A stretch of 8,144 nt of DNA, from the NCBI GenBank assembly GCA_946482345.1, contig CAMLRJ010000129.1:1-8144 (forward strand), given 5' to 3'. This DNA is from an uncultured Cellvibrio sp. GTDB lineage: Bacteria; Pseudomonadota; Gammaproteobacteria; Pseudomonadales; Cellvibrionaceae. The notes under the pieces were generated by a model that had not been told where the DNA came from, made no database searches, and was given only the letters and a program-made list of their open reading frames with translations. This document shows, piece after piece, positions 6,116 to 8,144 of the stretch (the first letter of the stretch is position 1; each line of letters begins with the position of its first letter). Both the position numbers and the translations under genes were made by a program.

Positions 6116-8144
6116 ATGCAACGACCTGCGTATTTTGTTCTCAATAGCCTTGATGATTTTCGTACGCGCAATTTAGGTGATTGTGTCTGGAATACACGCG
6201 ATCATTTATTTCATTTGGCGATGAACCATCAATTACGTTTTCCTGAAAAAGAACAGCAGCAGGCTTATGCAAAATGGCAGTCCTCAACACCTTTAGTGAT
6301 GGATCAATACCAACAATTGGGTTTTTTATCCGATGATCGCAAGCAACTTTTTTATGCATTGAATTGGCAACATAAAAAACAGTTTGATCAGGAAAAAAAT
6401 CTTTCGCTTTATGAAAAAAGCTTGTTAAAAAATCCCGCCGTTGCTGGCCCGGTATTGGCAAGTAGTGAAGCGCCTTATGGCGATTCGGCGGAATCTTTAT
6501 CGGTTGCACCTGTAAATGCAAAACCGGATTCGCAATTTATTGATTTGCATTTGGGCGGTGATGGTCGCGTGGCTTTGATTGAATCCGATGGCAACAATAA
6601 ACACAGCTTGCGTTTGGTGCATTTGCAACGACGTTGGCAATTAAGTTTTGATTGGCAAGATACAGATCAGGATAGTTTCAAACCAAAGCGTTGCCGCGTG
6701 GATCAGCATAATCGTGTTTGGGTTGCCGCTGACAATAAAATAAAAATTTTTGCAGGCGAGCCTTTGCCTCATGCGTATCAACCTCAGTTGGATCGTTTTG
6801 AACCTTTGTATATCAACCCGACACCTTTGCGCATTATTCGCGAAATTGATTTACCGCCTGAACGCCAATTAATGGCACTGTGTACCAATCAAACACAAGT
6901 CTATTTATTGATGTTGATGAATGATAATCAAACACAGGAATTAATCAGCACGCATCTTGATCCGGATTTATCTTTTCAATTGCGTCAGATACAACTGGCC
7001 ACATTACCTCTGGCAACGGATATAGCGTCCATAGCTGAAGACAGAGTGTTTTTGCAATTTTATGCCGACAACTCCGAAGCCAAACATTGTGATTTTGCCT
7101 GTGTATTATTGGAACAGGATAATAGTCGTATCGAAAAGCGTCGTTATCCCATGCACAGTCAATTGGATGTACGTTTTGTCAGTGGCGATGATCAAACAAT
7201 TCGTTACTTATCTTCGGATGGCCCCAAACAAATTATTCCGTTACCGCAAGCACGTTATGTTAATCGCGGTGATGCCATATTAAATCGTGTGTTGGATTCC
7301 GGTAATCCGGATACCTGGTGGGATCGAATTTATCTGGATGCGAGTATTCCTGTAGGTTGCCAACTGCTCATTCGTGTACAGGCTTACGATGATTATGTGA
7401 ATGCGCCGGATGATTGGCAATTGCAAGTTGCGCCCTGCAAACTACCTATTGCCAGTGAATTGCCTTTTTATAGTAGCCGTTATGATCATCAATCCAGTCA
7501 TCAGGGTTTGTATGAAATACTCTTGCAGCGCAGCAATGGAGTTGTACGTGATATTCGCGGTCGTTATTTGCAAATTGAAATACAGATGACAGGTGATGGT
7601 CGCCACACGCCAACTATTGATTGTTTGCGCGTAACTTATCCGCGTATTTCCTGGCAAGAAAATTTTCTGCCACCTTTATTTCATCAACAGGATGATGTAT
7701 CACGAAAAAAAATTATCGATGATGTGACAAAAAAACCGGTAGAAATTCCTGCCAATGGTGCTGATGTTCGCGAAAGAGTTTTATCAGTATTGGATGGTAT
7801 GTTCAGTCCTTTGGAAAAACGTATCGCAGCAGCAGAGTGCTGGTTTTTGCCGCAGTCATCACCGCGACAACATTTGCCACTCTTATCATCATTATTAGGT
7901 GCCGGTTTACCTGTGCATTGGCCCGAACATCGTCAACGTGTCTGGTTGTCCTGTTTAAGTGAATTACAAAAATGGAAAGGTTCTTATGCAGGTTTATGTT
8001 TGGCGTTGGATATAGCCACAGATGGTGCAGTCGGGCGAGGGCAAATAGTGCCAGTCGAAAATTATTTAATGCGACGAACCTTCGCCACCATTCTGGGTGT
8101 TGATATGGATGATGCGGATCACCCTCTTACATTAGGCACACGAC
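6116..8144 (+). CDS. Afp12/gpI-like baseplate wedge protein, partial at right edge
   Basis: The frame stays open from ATG 6116 (or 6113) to the window end, giving at least 676 residues with the 3' end missing. Residues 1-140 are a mixed helical N-terminus (MQRPAYFVLNSLDDFRTRN). About 141-385 is beta-rich and looks like propeller blades, for example LHLGGDGRVALIES, CRVDQHNRVWVAADNKIKIF and QLMALCTNQTQVYLLML. About 388-507 resembles a beta-sandwich (NPDTWWDRIYLDASIPVG ... RYLQIEIQMTGDGR). From 508 the sequence follows the gpI-like phage tail domain (TIGR02242 type): YPRISWQENFLPPLF, VLDGMFSPLEKRIAAAECWF, LPLLSSLLGAGLPVHWPEHR and KWKGSYAGLCLALDI, with an expected partner role to the J-like protein in the wedge. 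It starts 11 nt after the J-like stop, as in Afp11-Afp12. The propeller assignment is from pattern only; the tail-domain assignment is firmer. Confidence 0.88.
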   Translation, partial: MQRPAYFVLNSLDDFRTRNLGDCVWNTRDHLFHLAMNHQLRFPEKEQQQAYAKWQSSTPLVMDQYQQLGFLSDDRKQLFYALNWQHKKQFDQEKNLSLYEKSLLKNPAVAGPVLASSEAPYGDSAESLSVAPVNAKPDSQFIDLHLGGDGRVALIESDGNNKHSLRLVHLQRRWQLSFDWQDTDQDSFKPKRCRVDQHNRVWVAADNKIKIFAGEPLPHAYQPQLDRFEPLYINPTPLRIIREIDLPPERQLMALCTNQTQVYLLMLMNDNQTQELISTHLDPDLSFQLRQIQLATLPLATDIASIAEDRVFLQFYADNSEAKHCDFACVLLEQDNSRIEKRRYPMHSQLDVRFVSGDDQTIRYLSSDGPKQIIPLPQARYVNRGDAILNRVLDSGNPDTWWDRIYLDASIPVGCQLLIRVQAYDDYVNAPDDWQLQVAPCKLPIASELPFYSSRYDHQSSHQGLYEILLQRSNGVVRDIRGRYLQIEIQMTGDGRHTPTIDCLRVTYPRISWQENFLPPLFHQQDDVSRKKIIDDVTKKPVEIPANGADVRERVLSVLDGMFSPLEKRIAAAECWFLPQSSPRQHLPLLSSLLGAGLPVHWPEHRQRVWLSCLSELQKWKGSYAGLCLALDIATDGAVGRGQIVPVENYLMRRTFATILGVDMDDADHPLTLGTR

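Noticed and set aside
6141..6521. Antisense open frame of 126 codons opposite the start of the Afp12-like gene
   Set aside because: It lies wholly inside a well-supported gene on the other strand, has no recognisable motif and breaks the single-strand operon; it is a shadow frame.
1..8144. CRISPR array, tRNA, insertion sequence or toxin cargo gene
   Set aside because: No regular direct repeats, tRNA-like folds, transposase motifs or recognisable toxin domains were seen; the window is almost fully coding for baseplate proteins.

Overview
This window carries the baseplate section of a contractile phage-tail-like particle, most likely an extracellular contractile injection system (eCIS; Afp/PVC/MAC-like). 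A defective Myoviridae-type prophage is less likely. All recognised genes lie on the + strand. They are packed as one operon with overlaps of 1 to 8 nt and gaps of at most 11 nt, so everything from about 68 to the right edge is probably co-transcribed. The DNA is fairly AT-rich, with many TTA/TTG Leu and CAA Gln codons, and the ribosome-binding sites are of the GAGG type. This fits a Gram-negative bacterium, perhaps a gammaproteobacterium, but nothing in the window fixes the taxon.

Layout: 1-67 is a short leader with a perfect 9-bp hairpin (12-33). 68-226 is a 52-residue gene resembling the small DUF5908 proteins of eCIS clusters. 219-1262 is a gpD-like spike hub, probably starting at a TTG. 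1262-1897 is a gpV-like spike with an OB-fold and beta-prism. 1891-3579 is a 562-residue protein of unknown function with a strongly hydrophobic C-terminal tail. 3591-3953 is a gp25-like wedge protein. 3957-6104 is a baseplate J-like wedge protein (Afp11-like). 6116 to beyond 8144 is a large Afp12/gpI-like wedge protein with what looks like a beta-propeller region, cut by the window edge.

How they work together: in the particle, gpD and gpV form the central hub and spike at the tip of the inner tube. The gp25-like protein joins the sheath to the wedges, and the J-like and Afp12-like proteins build the wedges that switch the particle from extended to contracted. The small DUF5908-like protein has no function known to me, although it recurs in such clusters. 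Tube, sheath, LysM/gp53-like, tape-measure, AAA+ ATPase, fibre and cargo genes are not in view and would be expected outside the window.

The item most worth attention is the 562-residue gene between the spike and the gp25 gene. It sits within a core structural block, has a single C-terminal hydrophobic region of about 31 residues plus a shorter one, and carries two separated CxC motifs. It is a candidate for a membrane tether or a spike-associated membrane-active component. Secondary points are the split of gpD and gpV into two cistrons (one Afp8/VgrG-like chain in other systems) and the absence of a PAAR tip gene between gp25 and J, where Afp has one.
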